Part shown: piece after piece, positions 49,020 to 60,320 of the stretch
Layout: every line of letters begins with the position of its first letter
Numbering within the stretch: position 1 is the stretch's first letter
From: Linyphia triangularis
Lineage: Eukaryota; Arthropoda; Arachnida; Araneae; Linyphiidae
Reading direction: 5' to 3'
Length of the DNA: 64,000 nucleotides
Assembly: GCA_963978545.1 (NCBI GenBank)
Contig: OZ021725.1
Coordinates: 87,590,305-87,654,304 of the forward strand
Notes under the pieces: generated by a model
What the model was told of the DNA's origin: nothing
The model's database searches: none
The model's input: only the letters and a program-made list of their open reading frames with translations
Made by a program: the position numbers and the translations under genes

Positions 49020-49400
49020 GCAAAAATGTTGCATATTCTATAGATCGAATAAAAAATGAACTTTGCCTTTGTGTGTGTGTGTAGTGTGTGTGTGTGTGTG
49101 TGTGTGTGTGAGTGCGAGCGTGAGTGCGTCTATGGCGGACAAATCTGCGGAGGCTTAAGCTTTATTAGCCCACTTGCCGCGATCCAATCGGTTTGAAATT
49201 TGGCAGATAGATTCGATGTCGATGACATTGCATTCTTTAAGATTTTGGGACTGTCCCTCTCACTAAAAGGCAGCTTTTACACACGCTTCTCTAATCGCTT
49301 CGGAATACTAATAAATAAATTCCATTTAACCAGTCATTTGTTGAAACTCTTTCCTGTTGCCAAAATTGTTTTAATCAAAATAAAAAATATATAACTGAAC
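49020..49400 (-). repeat. Dispersed repeat family C, copy 3, with (GT)n tract
   Basis: Reversed relative to copies 1 and 2. CCAATCGGTTTGAAATTTGG, TCGATGTCGATGACATTGCA and GTTGAAACTCTTTCCTGTTG match them in inverted order. A GT-rich microsatellite is at about 49069-49109. The final block recurs around 49480-49540, so the end is partly duplicated. Confidence 0.65.
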
Positions 49401-50061
49401 ATGAATGCATAAATTTATTGTGGAGTGAAGTTTAGTCAGTTAAACTTTGCGTCGCGTAGCAAAGCTATAAGTGAAATAATTTTAACCGATCATTGTAGAA
49501 ACTCTTTCATGCAGCCAAAATAAATAAAAGATATAAGTTTTTATTGTCTTACGTCAGACTTATCAGCTTTCGTAGATCGCTGACTCGTTGTAGATGGCAA
49601 TGAATTCAATCAAATTTTGGAGGGAAAAAAGAAGTTCGTAAATAGTCAAGAATGGATCTTTTGTATTTAGTGGTCAAACACTACAAAAACTCGAACTGAG
49701 CTCAACGAAATTGCAATTGTACGTAAAAATTGGTAATGCATATAAAGGGTTTATATTAAAAAATTTGTTTTAATGAGTTGTATTATTTATTTAGGAATCG
49801 GTTCGAGTATAAAATACAACAAGTTGTTGGATAGGACCCAACTTAATCAATTTAATTAATATTTTATTATTTAACTTAATTAATAATTAATTTTTTTTAA
49901 GTGAAAGTTTCATTTAATTTGATGTATTAATAAATTTTAAGATGCATTTTTATGCCTCAATTCAGTTTTCGTTTAAGTAGCATTTTTTTTTTTTTAGAGA
50001 CAAATAAGCTGATATAGAAAGCATCGTATTTTGAAATAAAACGGAATTACACATTAATAAG

Positions 50062-50237
50062 GTTGGTTGTTTTCAGATTATCTGGCGCCGTCAGCAACAC
50101 AAGGGCTATTTTGCGCCGAAACATTCGTCATTAGACAAGCCAATATACATTTACAAACACCCATGCCTAACACGGGATTCGAACCCGCAACCTCGCGGTC
50201 TAGAGGCTAGCACGCTAACCACTATACCGTTTGGTTC
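50062..50237 (-). mobile_element. tRNA-derived SINE family 1, copy c
   Basis: A minus-strand copy with box B (GGTTCGAATCC) and the same body and AACCAACC tail, flanked by perfect 13-bp duplications ACACATTAATAAG (50049-50061 and 50238-50250). Confidence 0.9.
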
Positions 50238-51086
50238 ACACATTAATAAGCGATATATAGCATTAAGACAATCACACTGGTGTTCATTGATAATGAAAAT
50301 CTTATCTTAAATAAATATACTCAAAAAAAATTTCAGTCGGAAAATTTTTGTGGTTTTATTATGAGTCGACTTGGTAATTTAATATCATGATTTGACCTGG
50401 ATTTTGGTAAGTGAAAATAATATGAAGAGCTACAGCAAAGAATTCTCAATTCTCAAAAAAAGACCATTTAAAGTTTCATGTCTCAGGGCTTGTATTAGGG
50501 TTGAGGTAAATGGTTATTCGAAATCTTATGATATTATTATTTGCCAGAGGGCTCTAACTGGTTAAACTGTCTGCGATAAACTTGAAAACGGCGGGAAGAC
50601 TTAGATTTTGAAAAAATTGGACTCTGATTGTTCTTTGCCGTGACTCTTCATATGTATCCTGGTGTTTTTGATGTACAGCTTGAACTCGTCGGAATAATAA
50701 TGTAAAATTTACATATTGTTACGAATTTCTGTATATTTGTAAATATTTCGTAGCATTAATTATGTAAAAAGATAAATTTATGTACATTTCGCATAAGGCA
50801 GTGCAAGGGTTTGCTTTCCTGCAATGTGTGTCTTAATGCTTGATTACGAGTTTTACAGAGATAACGCTGGGAAGCGAGTTTTACAAGAAGCAGGGCATTT
50901 AACATTATGGTTATGACAATTTCGCCAAATTGGCGAGATAGAGCCAAGTTGGCGACGGTTTTGGCTATTAATTTTTGTCGCCAAATTTGGCAAGAAATCG
51001 CCAAATGTCGCCAAACTTGGCGACCATTTGGAGACATTTTCGGTCCCAAATGTCTACCTTTAGAAGTTTCAAGAAGGTTTGACTCC

Positions 51087-51093
51087 TATATAA
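51087..51093 (+). promoter_or_regulatory. LTR TATA box, first copy
   Basis: TATATAA followed by a short GC-rich GGCCGGCC stretch, within the first copy of the duplicated LTR segment. Confidence 0.5.
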
Positions 51094-51444
51094 GGCCGGC
51101 CATGAGTTGACTCAGTTGACTGGAGTTATTGAGCTGTCTCTCAGCGAGGATTCAGAGAGTTCCGAAAGTGAACTGTATTGCATTGTCTTTTGCGGTGATT
51201 TGTAGCAGTTGTGTTGTCAAGTTTTTAACTGCTGTTTTGTGCTCTATTGTTGTGAAAAGAGCTGTATCGAGTTTTGGTTACTAATTTTTGTCGCCAAATT
51301 TGGCAAGAAATCGCTAAATGTCGCCAAACTTGCGACCATTTGGAGACATTTTCGGTCCCCATGTACATGTATAGGACTTTTCGACTACGATCTGGAAAGT
51401 TCTCCAAATGTCTACCTTTAGAAGTTTCAAGAAGGTTTGACTCC

Positions 51445-51451
51445 TATATAA
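51445..51451 (+). promoter_or_regulatory. LTR TATA box, second copy
   Basis: The same TATATAA promoter block repeated 358 bp downstream by the internal duplication. Confidence 0.5.
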
Positions 51452-51685
51452 TGCCGGCCATGAGTTGACTCAGTTGACTGGAGTTATTGAGCTGTCTCTC
51501 AGCGAGGATTCAGAGAGTTCCGAAAGTGAACTGTATTGCATTGTCTTTTGCGGTGATTTGTAGCAGTTGTGTTGTCAAGTTTTTAACTGCTGTTTTGTGC
51601 TCTATTGTTGTGAAAAGAGCTGTATCGAGTTTACTAGAGCGAGAAGTTCTGGAGTTGTGAGAGAATCTGTGAAGAGTTATATCGG

Positions 51686-51691
51686 AATAAA
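51686..51691 (+). terminator. LTR polyadenylation signal
   Basis: AATAAA lies 57 bp before the LTR end, after both TATA boxes, as expected for an R/U5 boundary. Confidence 0.45.
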
Positions 51692-52579
51692 TTTCTGCAA
51701 GTTTTGATCTGCTTTGGCTTCAAATCTTTCGAACCCATCCACGCAACAATATATATTCGCTATTGAAGTGAATGATCTGTTTATAGGTAAAAAAAGAAAT
51801 TAAATTAATTTAGTATACACAATTCGATCAAGCCATGGTTAGATGCTGAAAGAGGGTGCTCTCATTGGCTGAACCTTATTTTGAGGTATCCGTGACGTCA
51901 CAGCAATTTGTAATCTGTTTTATTGTCTTTAAAAAGCACATTATTAGTCGAATTAATAAATAAATAATGATTAAACAGAGACCTCTAAGATGAATATTCT
52001 TTTTAAATGGCCGAGTCAAATAGAAAAATAATAAATGAAATTGGAGAAATATCCATTAGGGTAATAAGACTTGAGGCTGTCTGGTGTTTAATGGCATCAA
52101 TGGAAGTTGCTACAGACAATTTGTGTAGTGAAAAAGGGATGGCAGAAAACTTAAATGGGTATTATTATTTTTTTTCTTCTTCTAACAGGAAAATAGAATT
52201 TTGGGTGAAAATTTGGTGTTACTTTAGAAATAACGGAGTAAGGTAACTGAAAACCAACAATATAATACAATAATAATTTTGATAATAAGTGCATGATGAC
52301 TTCAAGATAGAATAGAACGCAATAACTTCAAATAAATATTTAATCTCTCTCTCTCGCTCTCTGGTCCTAACCATTTTTTTTAAAAGAAAAATGCATTGAT
52401 ATACACACTATGGAAATTCGCAATTTTAATAATAAAAAATGCCAAATTCAAAATCTAATATGAGGAATAAAATTCCTCAAACCCAAGTATTTTTATTTCT
52501 TCTCAAAAACATCTAAAACAAATTGAAGTCCTCTATTTTCAAAACGACGAGCAAATCATTTTCCACATCTTCCAGAATG

Positions 52580-52612
<33 letters not shown>

Positions 52613-52679
52613 TTTCAAGATCAGAATAATAGAAAAACCTCCATTACAATCCAATTTCCAAACGTGAATTTAAACGAAT

Positions 52680-53060
52680 GCCAGCGCCATCTTGTGACAC
52701 TGTCAATAACTAAATTCCTATCCGAGTAACATCTCGCAGAAGCAATCCGACACGCAGTTCGATTCATAACAGAATTTCCATTCTAAAGTCATTTCTATGA
52801 ATATTTTTTGTCGCATTTTCATGTGAATGCCATTCTATGGGAGGGATATTCTGATGGAGTCAAATGTGACGAAAAAGAGAAGGATTTTCTTCTCAACTCG
52901 AAAACCGAAAAGAAGAACCATTTCGTTTTTTTTTTTTTATTTTCTTTACCTATCGTAGAAATATCTATTCCATTTACCCATCCATTTTTGCATTGACAAA
53001 GTGCGTTCTGATTCGCGATGCCATATAAATGAAGCATATATGAGGCTTTGTGAGGTGGGG
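52680..53060. promoter_or_regulatory. Non-repetitive island, candidate regulatory DNA
   Basis: It includes TTTTCATGTGAATGCC and CCATATAAATGAAGCATA words, less AT-rich than nearby sequence apart from a T-run. Reading frames on both strands overlap and lack domains. Confidence 0.22.
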
Positions 53061-53611
53061 AGGGGTGGGGGGAGATCCCCCATTGAAAGATGTATCATAT
53101 TTCGGGATGGATATGCAAAGAAACTGTTTTTTTTTTTTTTATGTGAACCCTTTTTTTCAAAGGTGAGAAGACGGTATTATTAATGTATCAACTGATATAC
53201 ACTTATGCAGCATGTACATGATTTTTTGTGATATCCACGGCATGAGTATTGGATTAGATGTAATATACTACATACAATATTTCTTTTATCACAAACACAC
53301 ACGCACACAAAAAACTTTACAGAAAGGTTTTACAAAGGCGACACACTTAGATATTTGCAGTTGGAAAATATATGTTTTTTGAAAATATCGATATGGTACC
53401 GTTGGATAGGCGATTTTTTTCTTCAAATATTTCTGCAAAGCCATTATAATTTGAAAAATTCCAACATCCTTTGGATAAAGTCATTTTGAATTATCCTGGA
53501 CTTGCATTCCTTTAAATGATATTAGATAAGAGAAATGATTTAAAACAAAAGTAAATTTGCATGTGCTAGAGTATAGGTCCATAATTTAAGTTCGATTTTC
53601 AAAAAGAATTT

Positions 53612-53645
<34 letters not shown>

Positions 53646-53829
53646 GAATGATTTAAAACTTGACCTGTATATACTCGTAAAAGGAGGAAACGGTATGCCA
53701 TTAGAAAAAAAAAAAGAAAAAAAAAAAGGGGGGGGGGGGGAGGAACGATTTATAACATGCAATTATCGCTTATAATCAGATTAAAATTTAGGTCATTCTG
53801 ACAAAGGTTTCTTTTTAAACAGTATTTTT

Positions 53830-54240
53830 GTAAGTTGAAGTTTAATTGTAATCAGCCCTGGGTGTTTATAATTAAAGTTAAATTTTCAAAAACATGGATT
53901 CAAAAGCATGAAATTTTTTGTGATAAATCATGGCTTTCGGAAAGCAATGGTATCGTATGAAAAGTAAAATGTTCGAAATAGTTTGTTTTTTTTCCTTATA
54001 AGAGTTTTTTTCTTCTAAGTATTTCTTTTCCAGTTTTTTTTAAAGTTGAACTTTATTTGTAATCACCCCAGAGTTATTATAATTAAAGTTCAATTTTCAA
54101 GGATCATAGCTTTCAGAAAGCAATGGTATGGGCATATGAAAAGTAAAATGTTCGAAATAGTTTTTTTTTTCCTTATAACAGTTTTTTTTTCTCCTAAGAG
54201 ATTTTTTTCACAGTTTTTTTAAAGTTGATTTGTATATATG
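53830..54240. repeat. ~211-bp tandem duplication
   Basis: Two adjacent units share TTATAATTAAAGTT, AGAAAGCAATGGTAT and AAAGTAAAATGTTCGAAATA in order, with T-run length differences. Only two units are present. Confidence 0.8.
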
Positions 54241-54637
54241 GACACCCTGAATATTATTTATGAAATGATTAAAATGGTTTTAACGCCAAGTGAGTCGAAC
54301 GGGAGGAAATGAAACGTGTGACACGGACTCCGCAGTCAAAAATACAGAGCTCCACCAATAGATGGTATATTTTTTGGGAAATTTTAAGTTACCACCACAA
54401 ACCATTATCGAAACGAAAGACAAATTTTGTAGAAAAATATATGAAGGATGCAAACAGAAAGAAAAATAAACTATAAGCTCTCATTTATAGAAAAGAAAAA
54501 AAGAAAAAAAATGTCTGGCAGCCTCAAAAGCAAACTGCAATTGTATTGATTAAGGGGATCTTAACGCATGGTGATGTCACAGGTAACTGCTTTTCACAAT
54601 AGCAGACAGAAAAAAAAAATTATAACTTTTATTTTAA

Positions 54638-55050
54638 GAAGAAGTCCTAGTAAGGATAATTCCCTATACCACGCTATGTTACAATCTTCTAGCCCAGTGC
54701 ATTTGGAAACTACTTTCAATAAAAACTTAAAATCTGCTGAATAGGTACGAATAAGATCACTTAATGAAATGACATAAATTGCTTTCATTTAATGTCAATC
54801 TATTATTAATGAAAATTAAAAAAAAAAAGCAAAAAACCATTGCAGATGGCGCCACTGCATATGAATTAACATACGGATTTCAAGTTCAAAATATAATAGA
54901 GACGCTCTTTTCGAGTTTTTAAGTTATGTCGTTTCACTAAGCGATAATTTTCGTACCTATTCGCCAAATTCCAAAGTAGTTTCTAAATGCACTGGGCTAG
55001 AAGATTGTAACATAACGGATATAGGGAATAATCCTTATTAGGATTTCCTC
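54638..55050. mobile_element. TTAA-flanked fold-back element, third (413 bp)
   Basis: TTAA lies on both sides (54634-54637 and 55051-55054). The terminal inverted repeats are about 80 bp and highly similar (shared ACAATCTTCTAGCCCAGTGC), with weaker pairing continuing inward so that most of the element folds back. Left starts GAAGAAGTCCTAGTAAGG; right in reverse starts GAGGAAATCCTAATAAGG. No coding capacity. Confidence 0.78.
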
Positions 55051-55130
55051 TTAAATACACTTGTGAATGTAGTTATTAAAATTATACATTCTATTATTCT
55101 ATTTACAGTAGTCTATCAATAGTCAAATAC

Positions 55131-55653
55131 TCCGACCAAACGGTATAGTGGTTAGCGTGCTGGCTTCTAGACCGAGAGGTTGCGGGTTCCGAGTCCCGTG
55201 TTACGCATGGGTGTTTGTAAATATATGTTGGCTTGTCAAATGCATCGATACAGATAAACAACTGTAAAGACTGCTCCATTGTCAAGGCAAAGAGAAAAAC
55301 GCGCCGGGGATTGCGAAGCTGGTGGGATGATTAACCAATCACAGTCCACTTTTATAGTTGGATGGGAATGAGAAAAACCTTGTAAAGTGTTAGAGTAACT
55401 ATTTTTTTTGCACATTATTACTAATTAAGGTCTACTATTAACATTTCTGCTGTGTACAACCCAACATTTTATTTTCAAACCTCGGCAATCCGTATTTTTT
55501 ATCCCACCAATTGCATCTGTCAACGGCTTCATTTCCCCAGCGTTAAGCAGTCTATCCAGTTGTTTATCTATATCGATGGTCAAATGACGAATGTTTCGGC
55601 GCATCATAGCCCTCGTGTTGCTGACGGCGCCAGATAATCCGAAAGCAACCAAC
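55131..55653 (+). mobile_element. tRNA-derived SINE family 1, copy d, split by a P-like MITE
   Basis: The head and body start (55131-55242) and body end (55587-55653) match the intact copies, with the MITE between. The outer duplications CAATAGTCAAATAC (55117-55130 and 55654-55667) are perfect. Box B is slightly altered by one inserted base (GGGTTCCGAGTCCC). Confidence 0.9.
55243..55578 (-). mobile_element. P-like MITE, copy 2
   Basis: A 336-bp element inserted in SINE copy d with a perfect 8-bp duplication GTCAAATG (55235-55242 and 55579-55586). The right TIR is the perfect CATCGATATAGATAAACAAC type; the left has a few changes. The interior matches 7162-7508 in reverse. Comparison with uninterrupted SINE copies fixes the insertion point. 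Confidence 0.82.
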
Positions 55654-55719
55654 CAATAGTCAAATACAGATTATCCTGTCCTTCAAACAAACCTAATACA
55701 AAATAGGGAACTTTCCGAG

Positions 55720-56200
55720 TATTACCCCCCTTTCCCTGGAAAATCATTTCCTATCACATCCCCGATACAAATCCCTTTCACTCCAAGACACACACACAAA
55801 TCATTTAACATTCCTCCCCATAAATCGACCTCACAAATACATCACAATTGCTCCAAAATTATTACCACATTTTCCAATGCTCTTTATGAGTGCGTGTAAA
55901 GTCGAGCGATAAGTTTTTAGCCTCAACTTTCCATTTAAAAAAAATAAAAAAAATAAAGAGCTTACTCAACGGAAGGCAGCAGGGCGTTTTATTTGATTCA
56001 CTCCTGCGACGCCCTAAGCGTGATTTTCTCACGGGGAGTAGTTTTTCGTCACGAAATCCCAGTTTCGTGACTTTCGATGATTGGTGTAAAAATCAACAAT
56101 CAACCCCCACTATCGTATGGGATGTTTGCATGGTAGTTCCTCCCCTCCCCCTTCACCATTTACGATTTGAAGTCAGATTATGGGACGGTTAGCATACTGT
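55720..56200. promoter_or_regulatory. Non-repetitive island, candidate regulatory DNA
   Basis: It contains CTCTTTATGAGTGCG (caudal/Hox-like TTTATGA) and an inverted TCACGAAATCCCAGTTTCGTGA (56050-56071). A 100-codon frame (55890-56192) has no recognisable domain and contains an A-run-encoded Lys stretch, so I do not call it a gene. Confidence 0.25.
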
Positions 56201-57322
56201 TAATGTTTTGTCTTGTCCTATTGATTGATTTATAATTGTTCAGCAGGAATTGATGGTTTTCATTGATAAAAAGAAGGTAATTGTTGGTTGTAGTTGGTGT
56301 TTTATAAAAGCGTTTGCATTACGCAAGAAAACGGAATTGTTGCTTAACAATGTCTACTGCAACTTTATTGTGTCGAAACTTAGGGGTACTTTGCTAAAAA
56401 ACAGTTGGTAGCCATAGTTAAATGGATTTTGATTAAGAAACTAAATCCCTCTAGTTTGAGGGACAAAATTGTAAAAAATGTATGATTCATTGTAGTGCAC
56501 ATTTAATGTGAAGTATTTTCGTAATGTTTAAGATAACTCTACTACTGCTACAAAATACAATCTATTTGTCTAATGCATGTCAAAATATTGTCACAAAACT
56601 TGAGAAGTTTTATACCAACTGTGATGATTACCATACTAGGTAAGTTTAAATTTTCAAAGGAAATTAGAATAAAATGTTTTTCTATATTATTAACATTCCG
56701 AATTTAGTTTTCAAATATTTTTTTTTCTAATCCTCTTAAGTCCCTTGTTAATACATAAAAATCTACAATTTTTTAAAAAAATATTTTACACTGACATTTC
56801 TTTTAGCGGTACTTTTCAGTTTATTGTACGTAAGCGAAAAGTCGCCAAAAATACCTTAAACGTAGTCCTAAAACATCGCAAAGAAAGAGAGAAAAAAAAA
56901 AAAAAGGAAAAAAAAAAAAAAATAGTTGACGGGATTTGCGCCTGTTCAACTAACAGAATATCTGTCAAAATCTATGCTTGTTTTTAGTTTCCGAACTATA
57001 CAAACTTAGTGAGAAGTTTATACAAAACATTTTTAGACAAAACCACTAATACTACATACACGTGTGATATATCACATGAAAGGTCTTATTGAGACGAACT
57101 ATAATTTCAAGAAGTTAAAATCGAAAGAATCAGAAAAGGTGACTGGGAATTTTCAATTTCGATAAATGAAAACCATAAATACTACAGTCATGTATCACAT
57201 ATCATTCTCGATAAGATTAGAAGGACAATATAAAACAGTGACAGTTGAATGTGACAGTAACTGTCCAAATTGTTTATGTCCGTTTCGTAAGTTTTTAAGT
57301 GAAATTTTTCCAGACAAGTACG
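56201..57322. other. AT-rich stretch, no genes seen
   Basis: Two A/G-rich runs near 56885-56922. Nothing else structured. Confidence 0.5.
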
Positions 57323-58575
57323 ACTGGGAAAATGTTGTATATTGATTTCTTGATCCCGCTTACAACTCTTATCAATTCATATTGAGAATCACGCATCAAC
57401 ACTATTATATTTATAAGTAAACGTTTGTCAGACTAGATTGTACCTGTAGACATCCACTAGAAACACTCCATTGTAGAACAATAGTTCGATATTTTACGTT
57501 TGAGTCGATGATCGGAAAATGTAAATATTTTTTAATTACTTTGCATTTGCTTCGATCAAATGCCTACATTGCTCATGTGATGTGAGAAGTCTAATGTCCA
57601 TCATTATCTTGAACTAGTTTAACAAGATGTTTTGTTATTTTAGTGGGAAAATATTGTATATTGATTGATTGATCCCGCTTACAACTCTTATTGAGGATTA
57701 CGCATCAACACTATTATATTTATAAGTAAACGTTTGTCAGACTAGATTGTACCTGTAGACATCCACTAGAAACACTCCATTGTAGAACAATAGTTCGATA
57801 TTTTACGTTTGAGTCGATGATCGGAAAATGTAAATATTTTTTAATTACTTTGCATTTGTTTCGATCAAATGCCTACATTGCTCATGTGATGTGAGAAGTC
57901 TAATGTCCATCATTATCTTGAACTAGTTTAACAAGATGTTTTGTTATTTTAGTGGGAAAATATTGTATATTGATTGATTGATCCCGCTTACAACTCTTAT
58001 TGAGGATTACGCATCAACACTATTATATTTATAAGTAAACGTTTGTCAGACTAGATTGTACCTGTAGACATCCACTAGAAACACTCCATTGTAGAACAAT
58101 AGTTCGATATTTTACGTTTGAGTCGATGATCGGAAAATATAAATATTTTTTAATTACTTTGCATTTGTTTCGATCAAATGCCTACATTGCTCATGTGATG
58201 TGAGAAGTCTAATGTCCATCATTATCTTGAACTAGTTTAACAAGATGTTTTGTTATTTTAGTGGGAAAATATTGTATATTGATTGCTTGATCCCGCTTAC
58301 AACTTTTATCAATTCTTATTGAGGATTACGCATCAACACTATTTTATGTATAAGTAAACGTTTGTCAGACTAGATTGTATCTGTAGACATCCACTAGAAA
58401 CACTCCATTGTAGAACAATAGTTCGATATTTTACGTTTGAGTCGATGATCGGAAAATGTACATATTTTTTAATTACTTTGCATTTGTTTCGATCAAATGC
58501 CTACATTACTCATGTGATATGAGAAGTCTAATGTCCATCTTGAACTAGTTTAACAAGATTCTTTGCTATTTTAGT
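57323..58575. repeat. ~310-bp tandem repeat, 4 units
   Basis: The TGGGAAAATRTTGTATATTG marker is at 57323, 57643, 57953 and 58261; period 308-320 bp. The middle units are nearly identical, while the first and last carry small indels such as TATCAATTC, suggesting recent expansion from the centre. Confidence 0.95.
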
Positions 58576-59199
58576 GGCTATTGCTCTTGACTATGACGAT
58601 GGAAGTGTTAATATTTGTAGTTCATTACTTTTCACTTATGTTGATTATTTATTTATACAAACACCTACATTGTAATTAATATTTTTAAATCACAATTTTG
58701 ATCGTTTGATTCCAATCTTGTTAATATATATCTTAAACAATATGTATATTTATATGTATATTTTACAAACTAACTTCATTATGTTGTTTTCATTAAATTA
58801 TGCTGTCGCTGAAAGTTTAAATTAGTCACAGATGGCATTATTAGTATCAAATATCCTAAACAAGGAAACTGGCAGCACTATAAATTAATAACAGTTCGCA
58901 GTCCCTGGTTTTAATTAAGGAATGTTTTAAAAATTTAGATTATTTTCGCTTCTTAGTAATCTTCTGCAATAGTTGGCTTTCAATGGAGATTCAAACTTGA
59001 AACATTTTCACGTCCTGCCGTGGACTTTTCCTGCTTAATAAACAGAACACGATCAGCAATGGAAATTTTGAGGGAACATTCGAAATACCTTTGTATAATT
59101 AGCATTACATCTATATCGTTATTACATATTAACATTTTTGTGAATCCCTCATTTAAAAGACCTATTATGTCGGTCCTAAGACCGGGTCCTCTGAAGCAG

Positions 59200-60320
59200 C
59201 AGTAATAGCTGCGACGACGCGGGCAAAATATTTGCCTTAAATATTAGATATTTCGGTATGTAATAACTCGAGTAGAATGCGACGAATGCTTTCGTCGCGC
59301 TCTTGCAGGAAAAGATTGTTACGTTTTAATTAATTTCGAAACTGGTCGCCATCTTTGTTGCCTTCCGAACATTTTCAAATCTTCGCCCACATCGCTTCGG
59401 GCGTGTATACTCTCGCAACCAGGCGAACTCTCTTCCCTTGAAACATGTAATTAAAAACTTCGACAGTAGGGGTTGGGTGAAGAGGCGTGTGGGGGGGGGG
59501 AGAGTTTCTTTAATTGAATAAAATACCGTTGAATAAGCACAATAATTATTTTATTATCGATTGAGAGAGCGGGAGAAAAAGAGGGAAATTCTAATGAGAA
59601 AAAAACATTAAGTTGCGTGGAGAAATAAATAAAATAATGATAAAAAAAAAAAAAAAAAAAAAAAAAAACTTAATAGAGTCGCCGGGCGGTGGAATTAGAA
59701 AAATAATAATGAGTTAGTTGTGAGTGTGGAAAAAATGCTGTAAATCGTGTTATCGAATGAGTTTTTTCTACGCAAGTTCAGGCAACGCGATAAAATTACG
59801 AAAAGATTAATTCTGTGTAATTGTCCCGATATCAATAAATTACTAGTATAACGACATTTAATTGCAGAGCAAGTAAAATTCATTGAAAGTCAGAGGTAGG
59901 GATTTAATTAATGAATAGAAATTAATTTGTCAAATCAAAGGAAGAACCGTATAAAAGAAATGACACGCAATCTTTCCATGTAAAGAATTTTTCCCGAAAA
60001 GTTCCGCTAATTTATTACTTTTATTTGGACTTTAATCAATGTACGGCATTTTATTTATTTTTTTATAAACAAGAATTTATAGTAATTATTATCATTGGGA
60101 GCATCAGAATAAATCGTTGCATAATGTTTAAATCCCTGACGTAATTATTATTATGAAAAGAGAGAGGGGGTACTTTTTCATTTTCGGGACAATTCAAATT
60201 AGAATGCAAAAATATTTACCAGGCATGTTTGTGAGTTTTAGAATATTATTAGCATTCGTACAAAAGCGAACGTAATTTTTTGTTTGCTAAGTAGGCATGC
60301 ATTTTGGATTTTTAATTCCT
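59200..60320. promoter_or_regulatory. Long non-repetitive island, best candidate for conserved regulatory DNA
   Basis: More than 1 kb without repeats except one A-run (59641-59667) and one G-run. It is rich in words like GTTTTAATTAATTTCG, AATGAGTTAGTTGTGAG, TTTAATTAATGAATAG and GACTTTAATCAATG, with clustered TAAT cores. There is no open frame longer than about 60 codons. The length and motif density make it stand out from the transposon-filled background. Confidence 0.35.

Larger units (their letters stand above)
50717..51748 (+). mobile_element. Solo LTR, Gypsy-type, 1,032 bp
   Basis: It begins TGTTACG and ends CGCAACA, the expected inverted ends of an LTR, and is flanked by a 4-bp duplication ATAT (50713-50716 and 51749-51752). 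Inside are TATA boxes and an AATAAA signal. No gag, pol, primer-binding site or second LTR follows, so it is a solo LTR left by recombination. The 4-bp duplication and TGTTACG ends fit Ty3/Gypsy-type elements. The middle is duplicated: 50961-51270 recurs as 51274-51634, the second copy with a ~45-bp insertion (about 51359-51405). Confidence 0.8.

Noticed and set aside
49069..49109. GT-rich run as a Z-DNA regulatory element
   Set aside because: Such runs are common in animal genomes and nothing nearby suggests a promoter.
51749..52250. Possible internal region of an LTR retrotransposon after the LTR
   Set aside because: The target duplication ATAT follows the LTR immediately and no primer-binding site or gag-like sequence is present, so the LTR is solo. 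The 79-codon frame at 52007-52246 has no known domain.
55890..56192. 100-codon frame as a possible gene
   Set aside because: No recognisable domain, a Lys stretch encoded by an A-run, and no start or splice context; more likely non-coding.
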